This document shows positions 40,213 to 51,697 of a stretch of 64,000 bases of DNA, one piece after another (within the stretch, counting starts at the first letter, position 1; each line of letters begins with the position of its first letter). The stretch is from positions 140,987 to 204,986 of the forward strand of contig CAJQUW010006115.1 of assembly GCA_907163375.1 (NCBI GenBank), read 5' to 3'. Source of the DNA: Prostheceraeus crozeri (Eukaryota; Platyhelminthes; Polycladida; Euryleptidae). Both the position numbers and the translations under genes were made by a program. The notes beneath the pieces are model-generated. The model searched no databases and was not told where the DNA came from. It saw only the letters and a program-made list of their open reading frames with translations.

Positions 40213-40792
40213 CAGTGCGCGACAGCAAGTTGGAAACTTGGCATAAATCTACGGACACGTATTTTTTCCAATTTTTCCATTTTCATAATGTGTTGCGATA
40301 ATGACAGAAATAACGCTGTTAACTAACTGGTGGCATATATTCACCTCAAAACTAGTGTTTTCTGCTTTTGTTGGGTAAATTTAAGGCCCTTCGAAGAAAT
40401 ATTCTGAAAATGAAAAAATCGCCACATTATCTATCTATACTACTTTCAAAATATTGCCCTATAAACTTCGAGAAAACACTGTCAAACTATATATTTTCTG
40501 AAAGCCTATTTTGTGACGGTTTTGAATATCACAAGGAGAATGTTTCAAATTGATTTATGTGCTTGTCAAAACAAATTCAAAGAAAATTTGGGAGTTTCGG
40601 GTTTATGGGCCTCTAGGAACCACCAATTTCAAAAACAATTAATTCAACAACATTCAAATGATAGATCCGAAAATTCTCTTTCAGATGATTATAAATTTGT
40701 CGATATTTTCTAATAGTAAACAAATTTTAGGTGTTGGAAAAAAAACGTGTCCGTAGATTTATGCCAAGTTTCCATCTTGCTGTCGCGCACTG
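40213..40792. mobile_element. Tc1/mariner-type MITE
   Basis: A 580 bp element with inverted ends of about 50 bp that differ at one or two positions (CAGTGCGCGACAGCAAG(T/A)TGG, then AAACTTGGCATAAATCTACG), flanked on both sides by TA (40211-40212, 40793-40794). A CAGT start and TA target duplication are typical of Tc1/mariner. The interior ORFs (about 60 codons) do not resemble a transposase. High end-to-end identity suggests a recent insertion. Confidence 0.85.
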
Positions 40793-40897
40793 TAATTTAT
40801 GTACACCATAATAATTATAGTTCCGGGACGGCAATTTGTGACCACAACACGCTTCAACGAAAGTTTGATCAAATCATAGAGTACATGTAGATATATT

Positions 40898-41680
40898 AGG
40901 TAGAGTGGTAACTCCGCATTTATTAAATCCCCAATGTGTATGTACTTTCGATTTTATTAAATGAACTCAAGGGAGATACGGGTGGTATTGTCACCAAATG
41001 TGAGATATACAGTTTGCAGTTTTGCAGAAATTACAATGGAATTGAGTGATCATGATTGTAATGCAGAAGGAATGATGTCATTTTGCAGATTCTCAGTGTC
41101 ATGACAGCCTTGGAGAGGTAGTGTTTCTTAAATTAGCAACTTGATGAACCGTTTTTGCTTTTATGCCTGACCTTAAGAGAATCTTCTTAAGCGAGATCAC
41201 ATCGTAAGCAAACTGCCACAGAGCAAAAAAACTTCAATCAACTTTGAAACATGTAAATCGGTCCACATCAGCATTCAGATTCAAGAAATGAAACTTGAAT
41301 TTTGTGAATTATAAAGTCATGCCGGTGAAATTGAATTAAAAACTTGAAATTTCACCCAAGAAAGCACGAATAATATCGCGACTTTTTCATGAAGACTTCC
41401 ATTTTAATGCGGTTCATGAAATTCCCTTGATAATCAGCTTCATTTCCGCTCAGTTAGAATGCTTATTAGCAATATTCATTCCTTTTGATATCCACTTGTT
41501 TCATACTACTTATAAAGATGAATCATGTCGGTAGTACAAAAACATGCACAATTTTGACATTTTTAAAACTGCTCAAATAATTGTTTGGACCACTGGAACG
41601 TAATCTCCGCAAAAAACTGAATCCTTTGATAGAAAATTTTCAGTGTATACAGATACTTTTTTGAGTCGACACTCTACCTA
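40898..41680. mobile_element. MITE family M2, copy 1
   Basis: 783 bp with inverted ends TAGGTAGAGTG. It is an inverted copy of 50883-51691: ACTCTGCATTTATTAAATCC-type, AGATTCTCAGTGTCATGACA and CATACTACTTATA-type segments are shared in reverse order. Flanked by TATA-like duplicated bases. No transposase. Confidence 0.8.
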
Positions 41681-41689
41681 TATATCCCT

Positions 41690-42317
41690 ACTCTATGGAT
41701 GAAATTATATTTTTTCGGTAATTGATGAAGAGGGCACGCATGCAACACCTGCAACACCCTTGCCGGTGTCCCTGGTAGTCATGCCTCCAAGAAATTTGCA
41801 AAGCTTTAGGACTTCTTCAGCAATCTGTGATTTACGTCAAAGTCATTGATAAGTGCATGGGATTGAATGCATATATTTGCGTTTTCCATGCACACTATTT
41901 GTCACTTGATCGTGTGACACTTCTATTCTCTCCCCCCTCCACATTTTCCAATATTGCCAAATTAATTATATTTCCTCAAACTTACATAGTCACATTTGAT
42001 AGACTTGAACTGTCACCGAGTGACAGCATAACACCACTGAGAAGTCTTACTTTAACCCGGGGATGAAGGATTATTCCCTTGGATACTCAGAATGCAAGGT
42101 ACAGCTGTGATTATGAACTTCGTGGATTGCTGTCTGCAGATAAATGACGAGCAGTTGTCTGATTCTGAGACTGTGAATGTTCTACTGTACAAACCACAGG
42201 AATTTGACCCACTCAACGCTTTTGCGACGGTAGGGGTGAGGCAAGTGAGTAGGAACAAGAGAAGATCGTTGACGATGCAACACTTCCGGGTGTCAACAAC
42301 AGAAATGTGGGGGAAAG
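41690..42317. other. Host DNA with a possible exon
   Basis: An open frame at 42092-42322 (+) (76 codons, NFVDCCLQINDEQLSDSETV) follows a fair splice-acceptor-like TTGGATACTCAG. I cannot assign it to any gene. The Penelope-like insertion follows immediately, so if real it is the last exon of something disrupted. Confidence 0.2.
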
Positions 42318-42329
42318 AATAGAAGTACC
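42318..42329. repeat. Left 12-bp target duplication of the Penelope-like element
   Basis: AATAGAAGTACC, repeated exactly at 44088-44099. Confidence 0.8.
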
Positions 42330-42402
42330 AAGTGATTCAAAAGAACAGGGGTGTCTTCTTAGGTTTATTGGCTAAAAGAATTACTAAAAACAATATGTAC
42401 AG

Positions 42403-42438
42403 GCCCAACGTTTCGCGTGTTCACGCTTCCTCAGGGGC
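42403..42438 (-). ncRNA. Hammerhead-like motif, left copy
   Basis: On the minus strand: GCCC (stem I), CTGAGGA core, GCGT-GAAC-ACGC stem II, GAAA, a minimal C-G stem III, GTT cleavage triplet, GGGC (stem I). All core bases match consensus. Minimal hammerheads are known from Penelope-like elements and are thought to act as dimers. Confidence 0.65.
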
Positions 42439-42546
42439 AAAACAGATAAGACCTACGGCTAAAATCGTCAGTACAGCACAGGAGAGCGCTCTATTTTAGA
42501 GCGTTGTCCTTTTATACGTTCTGGTGCGGGGTGTGAGAATCAGACA

Positions 42547-43601
42547 TCAGAAATCGATCAATTCGTGTTTACGGTTTATCGTAGGCTTCAGGCATTTAAT
42601 AAAACGAGCTTCACTCAACCGAGTGTCCACCGGACTCTTGCATTTTTCCAAGATATCTAATGTGAAGTCGTCAATAGAGGAAACCTGATAACAATTAATT
42701 CTGTGGTCAGCCAAAGCACTGCTGATATTACTATTGAAAGACCGACTGTGTTCATTGAAGCGGAATTTAAAAGGGCGACTTGTCTGCCCGACGTACGTAT
42801 TGTGGCAAAAATTGCAAGTGAACTTGTAAACTAAAAATTTGCTCAAACAAGTGTAATTGCTGGGTAGGCGATTACAGGCAATACAATTTTCGTGCTTTTC
42901 AATTCTAGGTTTGCATTGAAGATTATTATATAAGTTAGAGTTAGGGACATCAACCAATGATACAGGTAAGTCATAATTTCTGATGAGGGTACGAATTTGA
43001 CGGCTGGTGCTATCATTCACGTATTTAATTTTTAGGATATTGGTTTTATTATTTGACTTGGATTCTTGCTTGTGCTTTTTAATTTTAAATATGCTGTTGG
43101 CATAGAAACCGTTGTGTTCGAATTTTTTCTTTAACTTGGTCTTAGCACTGTCAAAAGAAGCTTGCGAGCTGCATCTTTTTTGAACATATTCTACTGTATT
43201 CCTTAGGTAGTTATTTTTAACGTGACTAGGAACGTAACTATCTATATGCAAAGAGGTACCGGAGTGAAAAGGCTTTTCGAACCAGCTATAATTCAGTTCT
43301 CCTTCTTTTATGTGAATGCTTAAATCCAGGAAGTTTAAAACTCCTTCTTCTGGAATCTCTATGGTGAATTTAATGTTTTCGTTAATACTATTGAAGACGT
43401 CCAAGATTACGAAGAAGTCAAATTCTTTTTCAAATGGGCTATAATTATGTCGTCTATGTAGCGAGCATAGAGATCCGGGCTAATATTAAATCTATTTTTC
43501 AACTCGCTTAAGGCCACAGTCTCTAACCTATGTAAATAAATAATAGCAAACGGTGGACTGAAGTGGGATCCCATTGGGCAGTACGTACGTCGGGCAGACA
43601 A
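42547..43601 (-). CDS. Penelope-like reverse transcriptase (5'-truncated) with GIY-YIG endonuclease
   Basis: The upstream frame (to about 43410) holds the RT palm: PMGSHFSPPFAIIYLHRLE, then ARYIDDIII with the catalytic YIDD. The downstream frame (42547-43404, 285 residues) begins with the late RT strand NFLDLSIHIKEGELNYSWF and continues to a cysteine motif (CIACNRLPSNYTC) and a GIY-YIG-type endonuclease (YKFTCNFCHNTYVGQTSRPF...RFNEHSRSF). That combination defines canonical animal Penelope-like elements. The N-terminal RT part is missing and the frame changes once between the two parts, so the copy is not functional. Confidence 0.85.
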
Positions 43602-44050
43602 GTCGCCCTTTTAAATTCCGCTTCAATGAACACAGTCGGTCTTTCAATAGTAATATCAGCAGTGCTTTGGCTGACCACAGAATTAATTGTTATCAGGTTT
43701 CCTCTATTGACGACTTCACATTAGATATCTTGGAAAAATGCAAGAGTCCGGTGGACACTCGGTTGAGTGAAGCTCGTTTTTATTAAATGCCTGAAGCCTA
43801 CGATAAACCGTAAACACGAATTGATCGATTTCTGATGTCTGATTCTCACACCCCGCACCAGAACGTATAAAAGGACAACGCTCTAAAATAGAGCGCTCTC
43901 CTGTGCTGTACTGACGATTTTAGCCGTAGGTATCTGTTTTGCCCCTGAGGAAGCGTGAACACGCGAAACGTTGGGCCTGTACATATTGTTTTTAGTAATT
44001 CTTTTAGCCAATAAACCTAAGAAGACACCCCTGTTCTTTTGAATCACTTG
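43575..44050 (+). repeat. Inverted copy of the element's 3' end
   Basis: It encodes the GIY-YIG start again (TYVGQTSRPFKFRFNEHSRS) and runs through the same 3' untranslated end on the plus strand. Confidence 0.85.
43941..43977 (+). ncRNA. Hammerhead-like motif, right copy
   Basis: The same sequence and fold as 42403-42438, on the plus strand. Confidence 0.65.
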
Positions 44051-44087
44051 CGACATGAAAAGTCTTCTGTATGCGGCTATCATGCTC

Positions 44088-44099
44088 AATAGAAGTACC
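44088..44099. repeat. Right 12-bp target duplication of the Penelope-like element
   Basis: AATAGAAGTACC, identical to 42318-42329. Confidence 0.8.
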
Positions 44100-45378
44100 G
44101 ATCTTATTGTAACCTCTGCTCTATCGTGTAATTTCCACTTATCGGCGAACGGAGAGAATTTACACTCTCCTGAACTTTGATATCAGGTTAACACTTTTGA
44201 TTAATGACTTGTGAATCAGATGGCGAGACGGAAATAGAAGATGCACACGGATACTATCGCCGCATCTAAATCTGCTTTGATTGCTGATCCCCATAACGGT
44301 CCAATGACCGGCAGAGCAGCTCCGCGGGATCTTCGATGGTCAATACGCGGCGGTGGTTACCAACGACCAGTACAGAATGATGACCCAAGCCATATTTCGA
44401 TATTTAAAGTGAAGCTCAGAAACCTAGACGTCACGGATCTGCTATCCTTCCTTCCTCTTCCATCTTCTCCTTATTACTTGTAAGTCTCGTCGTAGTTGAA
44501 CTGAAGTTTCAATACGTACATATTATTTGAAACGCCTTTTTGTCTTCGAATTTCCTTTTGGTTGAACCGCATCGGATTTGAACTTGTGGGGGATCGAATA
44601 CCTGTCTTATATATAGAATAAGACGAGGTTGCAGTATTATTGTGTGCGCTGAATTGAGTTAATTTTTGTATCAAGAGGACTTTTTGCAGAGCATCCTATA
44701 GAATTGTCATGGAGCGATGTGCCTGCAAGTTCAAATGGAAGCTCATGTTCTTTCAAACATCCAATGTCACACAAAATCGGTGAAGATGTATCATTTATTC
44801 CTGCATCAACAAGTATTTGCTTAATGTTATAAATACTTCGTCCTTGTTTCTATTTCCTTCTCAACAACAATACTAATTATTATGAAATATAATGTCTATC
44901 TCATCAATGAGCTCATTGCAGGAACTTTCACTTGAAAATGTGTATAAGTAAAATATTTGCTCAATCTCGCAACTACTTTCAATAAACGCCGTCCACCACT
45001 ATACAGCGAATAGCGGACGCATTAGTCATGTTATCCTGAAATAATCAGGGTGTTCGAAAAAAATCACCATAGGTGCTTACGAAATTAATATTCACTGCTT
45101 CATGGCAAGAAAGTATACATTGTCCAACACCTCAAAGATAAGTACTCCAATTGACAGACTGACAAATAAAGCCATTCAGCCATTCTTTCATTAGAATAGT
45201 AAATTGATATAATATTGAATTTTCAATAATAGAAATTCATATTAAATTGCTAATAAAAAATTGTAATTTTTTCCACATCATCCATTTCAAAATATCGTAA
45301 TATTTGATCCAAATGACAAAGGAGAGACCACGATTGAAGCATGAAATCAAAGCAGTATCATTTTCGCTTTCCATGGCC
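44100..45378. other. Host intergenic DNA, nothing recognised
   Basis: One ORF of 80 codons at 44241 (+) has no recognisable domain. I see no RNA gene or repeat. Confidence 0.5.
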
Positions 45379-45386
45379 TACTACAT

Positions 45387-45822
45387 CAGTGGTGGGCGAC
45401 GCGTGGTCCGCGGACATTCAAAACCATCACGTAGCGACTAAATGAGCAATATGATGGCACAAAAAATTCACATTCGAATTATTCAACCATTCTTCTTTCG
45501 CAATGAATATCTTCTCGCATAAGCTCAAAATGGTCATCTCCTGCGCGAGATTCAGTACTCACATGCATTGTAGAAAATAAATCATGATTCCTTAATAATA
45601 CAAATTAGTTGCGTACAATACTTCTGTATACATTTGCATGTTAATTTTGTTATGTAATACGACCACTGTATATGCACGTGCGGTACAGCAGCCCATATGT
45701 GCACATAAAAGTACGGAATAAAAGAATATTATGCCTATACTACTGCCTTTTAAAGTTGGTGGCCCGCAAGCCTTTTCCCAAATTGGCTTTTACCGCTATC
45801 ACAACTTGGTTGCCTGCCACTG
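45387..45822. mobile_element. hAT-type MITE
   Basis: Begins CAGTGGTGGGCGAC and ends with the complement of CAGTGGCAGGCAAC, typical hAT termini. It is flanked by an 8-bp duplication with one mismatch: TACTACAT (45379-45386) and TACTATAT (45823-45830). At 436 bp with no transposase, it is non-autonomous. Confidence 0.8.
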
Positions 45823-46074
45823 TACTATATGCTTTCTGTCTATGCTTCAATGACTTACACAAGGAGATCTAGACACCCTTCAGAACATCGAAAGTCGACA
45901 ATGGAGAGATCAAAGTCATGTCACAATTTCCCCAAGACATTCACTTAGATGGAACAATAAGTGGACATGGAGATTAATAGGTGTCAAAACTTGATTCAAG
46001 TTTACTTACATTCAGATAAATTTCAAAATTGACCGGATTCCAATGAAAAGCAAATCAATGTACTTTTTAAAGAT

Positions 46075-46080
46075 TTTATT
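46075..46080 (-). terminator. Polyadenylation signal of the secreted peptide gene
   Basis: AATAAA on the minus strand, about 43 bases after the stop codon. Confidence 0.7.
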
Positions 46081-46122
46081 CAGTTTTTTGTCAATCACGA
46101 AGTAAAAGTCAGTCTAAATGGC

Positions 46123-48258
46123 TTATTGACTGGTTGCTTCTTCAGTTTCTTCACCTTTCAAACATCCGACAAGGCAGGTAGCGGAGTCCAAGCCGCATTC
46201 GCTGGCATAACAAGCGGTGATCTCATTCCAAGGTCCTTTTGTATAGCAAGTTGACTTGATACCACACATGGCAACGTCGAGGCCGCATCCCATGAAGCAT
46301 CTCCAATCGAAGGCGGTGTATCCTTCTTGTTGGAGTTTGTGAAGTCGGCCAGGTGCAGCGACGGTGCAGGCGACGACCAAGGCGAGGACGATGAGGAACT
46401 GAAAATGGCAAGGTAAAGTAGATTAGCTATGTACATGGTGACTCCAATGATACAGCAGCTAAAGCTGTGACGCATGTCGCGGTGGGATGCTCACAACTGT
46501 CTGCTGTTCAAACAAAACAAGAATTGAGTAATTTAAATCAAATGAAAGAGGGAAAATGAACGCTATAATGAAATGCTTGCACAAACTTTAACTATGTTTG
46601 ATCACATTGCCACAATTGCAAAAAATTCACTGGTCTTCAAGCGAAGAAACAGCATCTCTTTCTTGAGGCATTTATGCAGACTTCCGCAATGGCATCGTTA
46701 GAACAATGTTCTATGACTTTTTTATTTTTACGTTTCGAACAGCTTCAGAGAGAGAGATAATTAATTTAGTCTTTTTCTGAATGACGATGAATGAAACTGA
46801 ATTTTTCGATTTCTTAACAGAGATAATTCATTTCTGCTTGCATGACGCCTTTAATAGCTTGTAGCTACCAATTTAGTCACTTACTGACCGGTGAGAAAGT
46901 TTTCCTGATAAGTTTTTTCTTCCACTTCTTTCCTGCCTCTCAGCATTGAAGTCTGGACCTCTGACGGTGTGACAATATCTTCGAGGTGCGAGAAGGAGAT
47001 GTATAAAGCTGTCCGCGTAATATTTCACCATGAAAAGTGTTGAAATTAACGAAAATTTGTCATTCAATCTTTTCTAGAATGAGACAATCGAAGTCATATT
47101 TTCTTCAATTTGCCTCGATTCTGTTTGGATCAGATATATTATTTAGATAAGCTCATGTGCACGTGATTATGCAAAATCTTGTTTCCTATAAGTCTCTTGA
47201 ATGGAGTTGAATGGCATCTTATCAATGGAAGGTTAATAAGTAATATTTCAATGATATTTTCGTAATATCAAGTGCTCACCTATTTATTTGTTCAACTTTG
47301 AAAGCCATATTAAATTAACATATACTGCCAAAATACTTATTTCCGATTTTGAATTAAGAAAATAGTAACGAATACTGTCAGTGCGTTAACGTTGTATGAG
47401 ATGGATTGGTTTTTGGCAGTAATTGTCACTGTCCACACCCCAAGGGAAAGAGAGTTATGGAAATGAAAAAAAACGACCGCTTAAGCATTTGCAGAAATGG
47501 AATGATACATAGAGATGCTATGTGCATGTGCATGTGTCAGCAAAGTTAGGTCGCATCTTCCTCTAATACATGCATAAATATAGGAAGAATAGGCCTTTTG
47601 CGCACCAGAATTTTATGTGTAACTTAATTGTTTTATCTAAATGAAAGTAAGTGAAAATGTTGAATAGAAGGCATTTTTAGCACAGAGATAATGATATAGA
47701 GTCAAAGTACACAGACTTAAAGGCATAGGAACCTCACTTTGTATTCTACTGGTATTAGGGGCTAGTTAGTTGATATCAATCACCCACCGACATGATATGC
47801 TAGTTATGCCGCGGTATTGGTATTGGCACAGTGGAAATGTTTCTGCGTGAATGAAATATCGTTCTACATTTCAACAAAGATTAAAAGTACTTCTTGAGAG
47901 AAATTCACACACATCGGGACAGTGGGCCCCTTAGAAGTGTAGAACTCTTTTTGTGTAATTTGCAAAGTGTTATCTAATTACTTTGTTGACTACATATTTA
48001 TGATGATCTGTGATAAAAGTCAAAGAAAACAACAAGTAGAATGCATGTACAGAATACCACACATTAAATTCTGATATACTTATTCTGTCGTTGTTCATAT
48101 CCTTAACCCTCCTCCCTTGGGGTGTGCAAGTCAAATGATCTAGCATGCCTGCGGTTCTTCCATGTAAGGTAACAATTGTAAACATTGTCGATTATCTTTG
48201 TAGTCAACTTATTGACTATTTATTTAATAAGAATAGTTCAATGAAAACTCACTTTCAT
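46123..48258 (-). CDS. Secreted eight-cysteine peptide, two exons (host gene)
   Basis: Coding exon 1 (48258-48253) is just ATG AAA before a GTGAGT donor. Exon 2 (46398-46123) follows an acceptor CCATTTTCAG in phase 0; the intron is 1854 bp. The 93-residue product has a clear signal peptide (MKFLIVLALVVACTVAAP, cleavage near residue 18) and a mature part of about 75 residues with eight cysteines, so probably four disulfides. Two Cys segments share the same CGLD core (CFMGCGLDVAMC and ECGLDSATC), hinting at an internal duplication. The tail is acidic. A TATA box lies about 52 bases upstream of the ATG and AATAAA follows the stop, so this is a complete-looking gene. It resembles secreted defence or shell/mucus-type peptides in general form only. 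I do not recognise the family. Confidence 0.75.
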
Positions 48259-48309
48259 GTTGTCTGAATCAAAAGTTGAATGTCTTGAGAGAGAGAGAGT
48301 GCAGAGAGC

Positions 48310-48315
48310 TTTATA
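48310..48315 (-). promoter_or_regulatory. TATA box of the secreted peptide gene
   Basis: TATAAA on the minus strand (context CATATAAAG). A start about 30 bases downstream would give a leader of about 25 bases before ATG at 48258. A GA-rich tract (GAGAGAGAGA) lies between. Confidence 0.7.
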
Positions 48316-48329
48316 TGCGTGCTTGATGT

Positions 48330-48600
48330 ATGAAAACACATGTTTCTGTCAGCTCATGCTCGTAAAGATAAGCATTTCTATTCATTCTTGTCCGTTGAAA
48401 GAGATTTTCTGCTGATACGCAGCAATATCAAAACAATGAGAATCTTGATCTAGGTGATTTATAAGTGATAAAAATCATTAAGATCCATTTGTATTGTCAC
48501 AAAATGCCTTTAAGCCATTGAACTTTTTCACACTTTTTATATTTAACACTTGCAGAAATTCACATGATGAAGAATTGCGTGCGCGAGAGGTCGGCATGCA
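48330..48600. other. Upstream region of the peptide gene
   Basis: About 270 bases without ORFs. No specific sites are claimed. Confidence 0.4.
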
Positions 48601-48629
48601 TAAAGTAAAATGTTTTATTGTACTTCACT

Positions 48630-50270
48630 GTCGATAGCTTTGGAGGTCATAGAAATGATTGAAATGAGTTTGAAATGCATTATTGCCCAGCATTGGAGGA
48701 ATCATGTAGTGATGAAAATTTTCCGGAAAATTTTGAATCAAAATTTTTTGTGGAAAATTATGGAAATTTTGAAAGTTTTCACTTTTTTGATAGGCCTTAT
48801 AATTTGAGCGCTTCCACTGCTGAGGCAGCTACGTACCAATAAATTGGGTCTAAGACTCTAAATTTCATCATTATTTCGATTAAAGCGATCGTAGGAATGC
48901 GAGTTAAGTCCGCGGATTTTTGAACATTCCTTTGCTTGTGCCATTATCACACAGACGCCGTTTGGGATAACGTGAATCTTGCTTTACAATAGGAGTATAA
49001 TTTCATGCAATGTGAAACATCTGGAGCAAAAATGATATACTTCATTTTGGAGTTTGCTAGTTGTTAGCTTGAAAGTTAAGCTTTATTATGCACCGTTGAT
49101 CATAGTGATGTAGATTCTCCATGTGTTGATGAACATGTGAAGTATAAGCACACAGCCCACGCAGCATTCATGAGCGACCATATTGGAAGATAAAAAGACT
49201 GTAAACTCGTGAGATATTTGGAAGCGAAAGATATCTGTGATTAGTAAAAGAATATCTATGATAGCCTCTAACTTCTGACCTATTGTCCGACATCTTCGCT
49301 GAGGATGCACATCCTCCATTTCTAGTTCAGATGGTTCAAATAGTTCCAATTCGATTTCAGATCTGCCCAAATGAATTTCAGATATGTTCCACATGAATCT
49401 CCAGTTGAATTTAAGATCTTTTCAAAGTTGAGCTTCTGACAGTTATCTGAAATTCAGCTAGAGAAATCTGAAATCTATCTAATGTCTGAAATTCATTTGG
49501 AAAGATCTGAAATAGACATGGAAAAGGTGCAGTTGATGGTTCCAAAAGTTAACATGCAGGGATGATAGAGAAGTTTTCGATCTTTGAATATTACATAGTC
49601 TTTTCAAACGACTATAATAAGTCTCCAAAACAAAGGCAAAAACGTCAATCACCAAAAAATAAATTTCAAAATTTTCCAATGGAAAATTTTCCGGAAAATT
49701 TTAAAAAAATTGGAAAATTTTCCATTTCCATCACAAGAGGAATGCACCATTATATGCCTGCCAATTTCACATAGAATTCTCACCGTGGCAGATAGTCATG
49801 AACTGTCGCCCGTCACTCCAGCTTGAGAATCCACTTATGAATGAATTGGTAAATGGATATTTCAAATCATTTTTTAGTAAAAATCTGAATTTCAAATCTA
49901 TTCACATTCGCAAACATTCACTGGCTTTCAAACTTTTCTTGAATGAAAATCTATTGAGAGAGCAAACTATCATAGGCTTCAATAATAGTCAATCAAAGAT
50001 TTCTTCATCTCTCCATTATCTGTTACTAACAGTGATGAATAAGTACAATATTCATAGACTTCTCAAGAGTCACATACAAGAGCATTATATTTTGGATTTT
50101 GCGGGCAGAAATGTCAGACGGTGTGGGCTACTAACGCAGCCTCGTCTATCTCTGATATTACTACCCTAAAAATCCATGATACAATGCTATATTATATTTC
50201 ACTATCGATGGCTATGGAGGTTACAGAAATGATTGAAATGTGTTTTAAGGACATTATGACTTTATTTTTT
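48630..50270. repeat. Dispersed repeat R1, copy 2, interrupted, with start of a further unit
   Basis: 48638-48702 and 49736-50200 together match R1 copy 1 (36837-37375). At 50205 the beginning of the unit returns (TCGATGGCTATGGAGGTTAC), so this locus carries at least one and a bit tandem units of about 530 bp. Confidence 0.8.
48703..49735. mobile_element. 1.03 kb element inserted in repeat R1
   Basis: Its ends are inverted: AGTGATGAAAATTTTCCGGA at the left, and at the right a mirror of GTGATGGAAATGGAAAATTT. It is flanked by GGAGGAAT (48695-48702) and AGAGGAAT (49736-49743), an imperfect 8-bp duplication suggesting hAT. The comparison with the uninterrupted copy at 36900 shows the insertion directly. 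No transposase ORF. Confidence 0.7.
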
Positions 50271-50274
50271 TATT

Positions 50275-50880
50275 CATTAAATGATTATATTTTCGACAAA
50301 CATCTTCAAGTCACAACCATACAAAAGTAAGGTACAAAGGATTATCATTACAAATGGTAGTTATTAAAGTTGTAGATGAGGTTCCACCTGAACATCATTG
50401 AAAATATCTTTCACTAGATAACCGAAAAGATCCCTTTATTTATCATGTCGTTGGTAAATGAAGCCGCCTTTCAAACATGAAATCGCATGATCAACATCAA
50501 ATGGTTTCCCACATGCACAGGTTGGCAAAAAAATTGAAAAGACATTGAAAAATTCCCTTTCATTCAATGTAAAATCTTCCGATTTCAAAGGAAGAGTAGT
50601 GAGTCAACCTGATCAACCTCTCATCATACTCGATTCAAGAGCTCGAACATGTTCTTTGTCCATATTACTTTGAAGCTGATCGTACAACTCTTTGATGCTC
50701 GAATCTGTCAGTTTCATCGACTAATTTCATTGTTTTCTTCCTTTGATAAAAATGAATTTATTGATCCGTGACTGCATTGTTCTTTGATTTTGTCTACAAG
50801 TTGAGAACTAATCAATCGAGAGTTCGTATACTCATTTTCAGCTGATTTGGAAAATATTGGTATCGCCCATGGTAGGGATA
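50275..50880. other. Host intergenic DNA, nothing recognised
   Basis: No gene or repeat with another copy in the window. Confidence 0.5.
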
Positions 50881-50882
50881 TA

Positions 50883-51691
50883 TAGGTAAAGTGTCGACTC
50901 AAAAAAGTATCTGCATACAGTGAAAATTTTTGTATGCAAAGATTCAGTTTTTTGTGGAGATTACGTTCCCGTGGTCCAAAAAAATATTTTAGCAGTTTTG
51001 AAAACGTCAAAATTTTGCCAATTTATATACTACCGAGGTGACGTCCCTATATAAGTAGTATGAAACAAGTTGAATATCAAATGGAATGAATATTTTCTAA
51101 TAAGCATCGTAACTAAGCGGAAATTAGGCTGATTATCAAGGGAATTTCATGATCCGTTTTATAATGGAAGTCTTCATGAAAAAGTCGAGGTATTTTTCGT
51201 GCTTTCTTGCTGAAATTTCAAGTCTTCAATTCAATTTCCACCGGCATTTTATGAGTCACTAAATTCATGTTTCATTTCTTGAATCTGAATATTGATGTGG
51301 ACCCATTTACATGTTTCAAAGTTAATAGCAATCATTGTCTTTGATCATGTGATTTTGCTCTGCCAGTGGCAGGTTGCCTGTGATATGATCACGCTTAAGA
51401 AAATGCTCTTAAGGTTGAGCATGAAAGTAATAGGAACACATCGAGTTGCTAATTTAACAAATATTAAATCTCCAAGGCTGTCATGACACTGAGAATCTGT
51501 GAAATAGTATCATTCCTTCTGCATTGCTATCATGATCAGTCAATTCCGTTGTAATTTCTTCAAAACTGCATGAGTGTGCACATCTCACATTTTGAAACAA
51601 TTCCGACTGTATCTCCCTTTAGTTCATTGAACAAAAATGTAAGTGTATGCACATTGGGGATTTAATAAATGCAGAGTTACCACTCTACCTA
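50883..51691. mobile_element. MITE family M2, copy 2 (opposite orientation)
   Basis: 809 bp, ends TAGGTA(A/G)AGTG, inverted relative to 40898-41680 and similar over its whole length. Its right end abuts the reverse-transcriptase fragment, which it appears to have truncated. Confidence 0.8.
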
Positions 51692-51697
51692 ATATAC

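Larger units (their letters stand above)
42330..44087 (-). mobile_element. Penelope-like retroelement with inverted partial copy
   Basis: A main copy on the minus strand (about 43600 to 42330) and an inverted partial copy of its 3' end on the plus strand (about 43580 to 44050) lie between exact 12-bp target duplications. The outer ends of both copies match (AAGTGATTCAAAAGAACAGG and its complement). Head-to-head partial copies and 5' truncation are typical of Penelope-like elements. Both copies carry a hammerhead-like motif in the same relative place. The two arms are nearly identical, so the insertion is recent. Confidence 0.85.

Noticed and set aside
44570-44600. tRNA/SINE B-box-like sequence (GTTCAAATCC on the minus strand)
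   Set aside because: No matching A box or cloverleaf could be found around it.
46158-46475. 105-codon frame overlapping the secreted peptide exon
   Set aside because: It runs through the intron acceptor and lacks the signal-peptide and cysteine logic of the chosen frame.
46123-48258. Venom-type toxin assignment for the eight-cysteine peptide
   Set aside because: Cysteine number alone is not enough; no known toxin framework matches, so only a secreted peptide is called.
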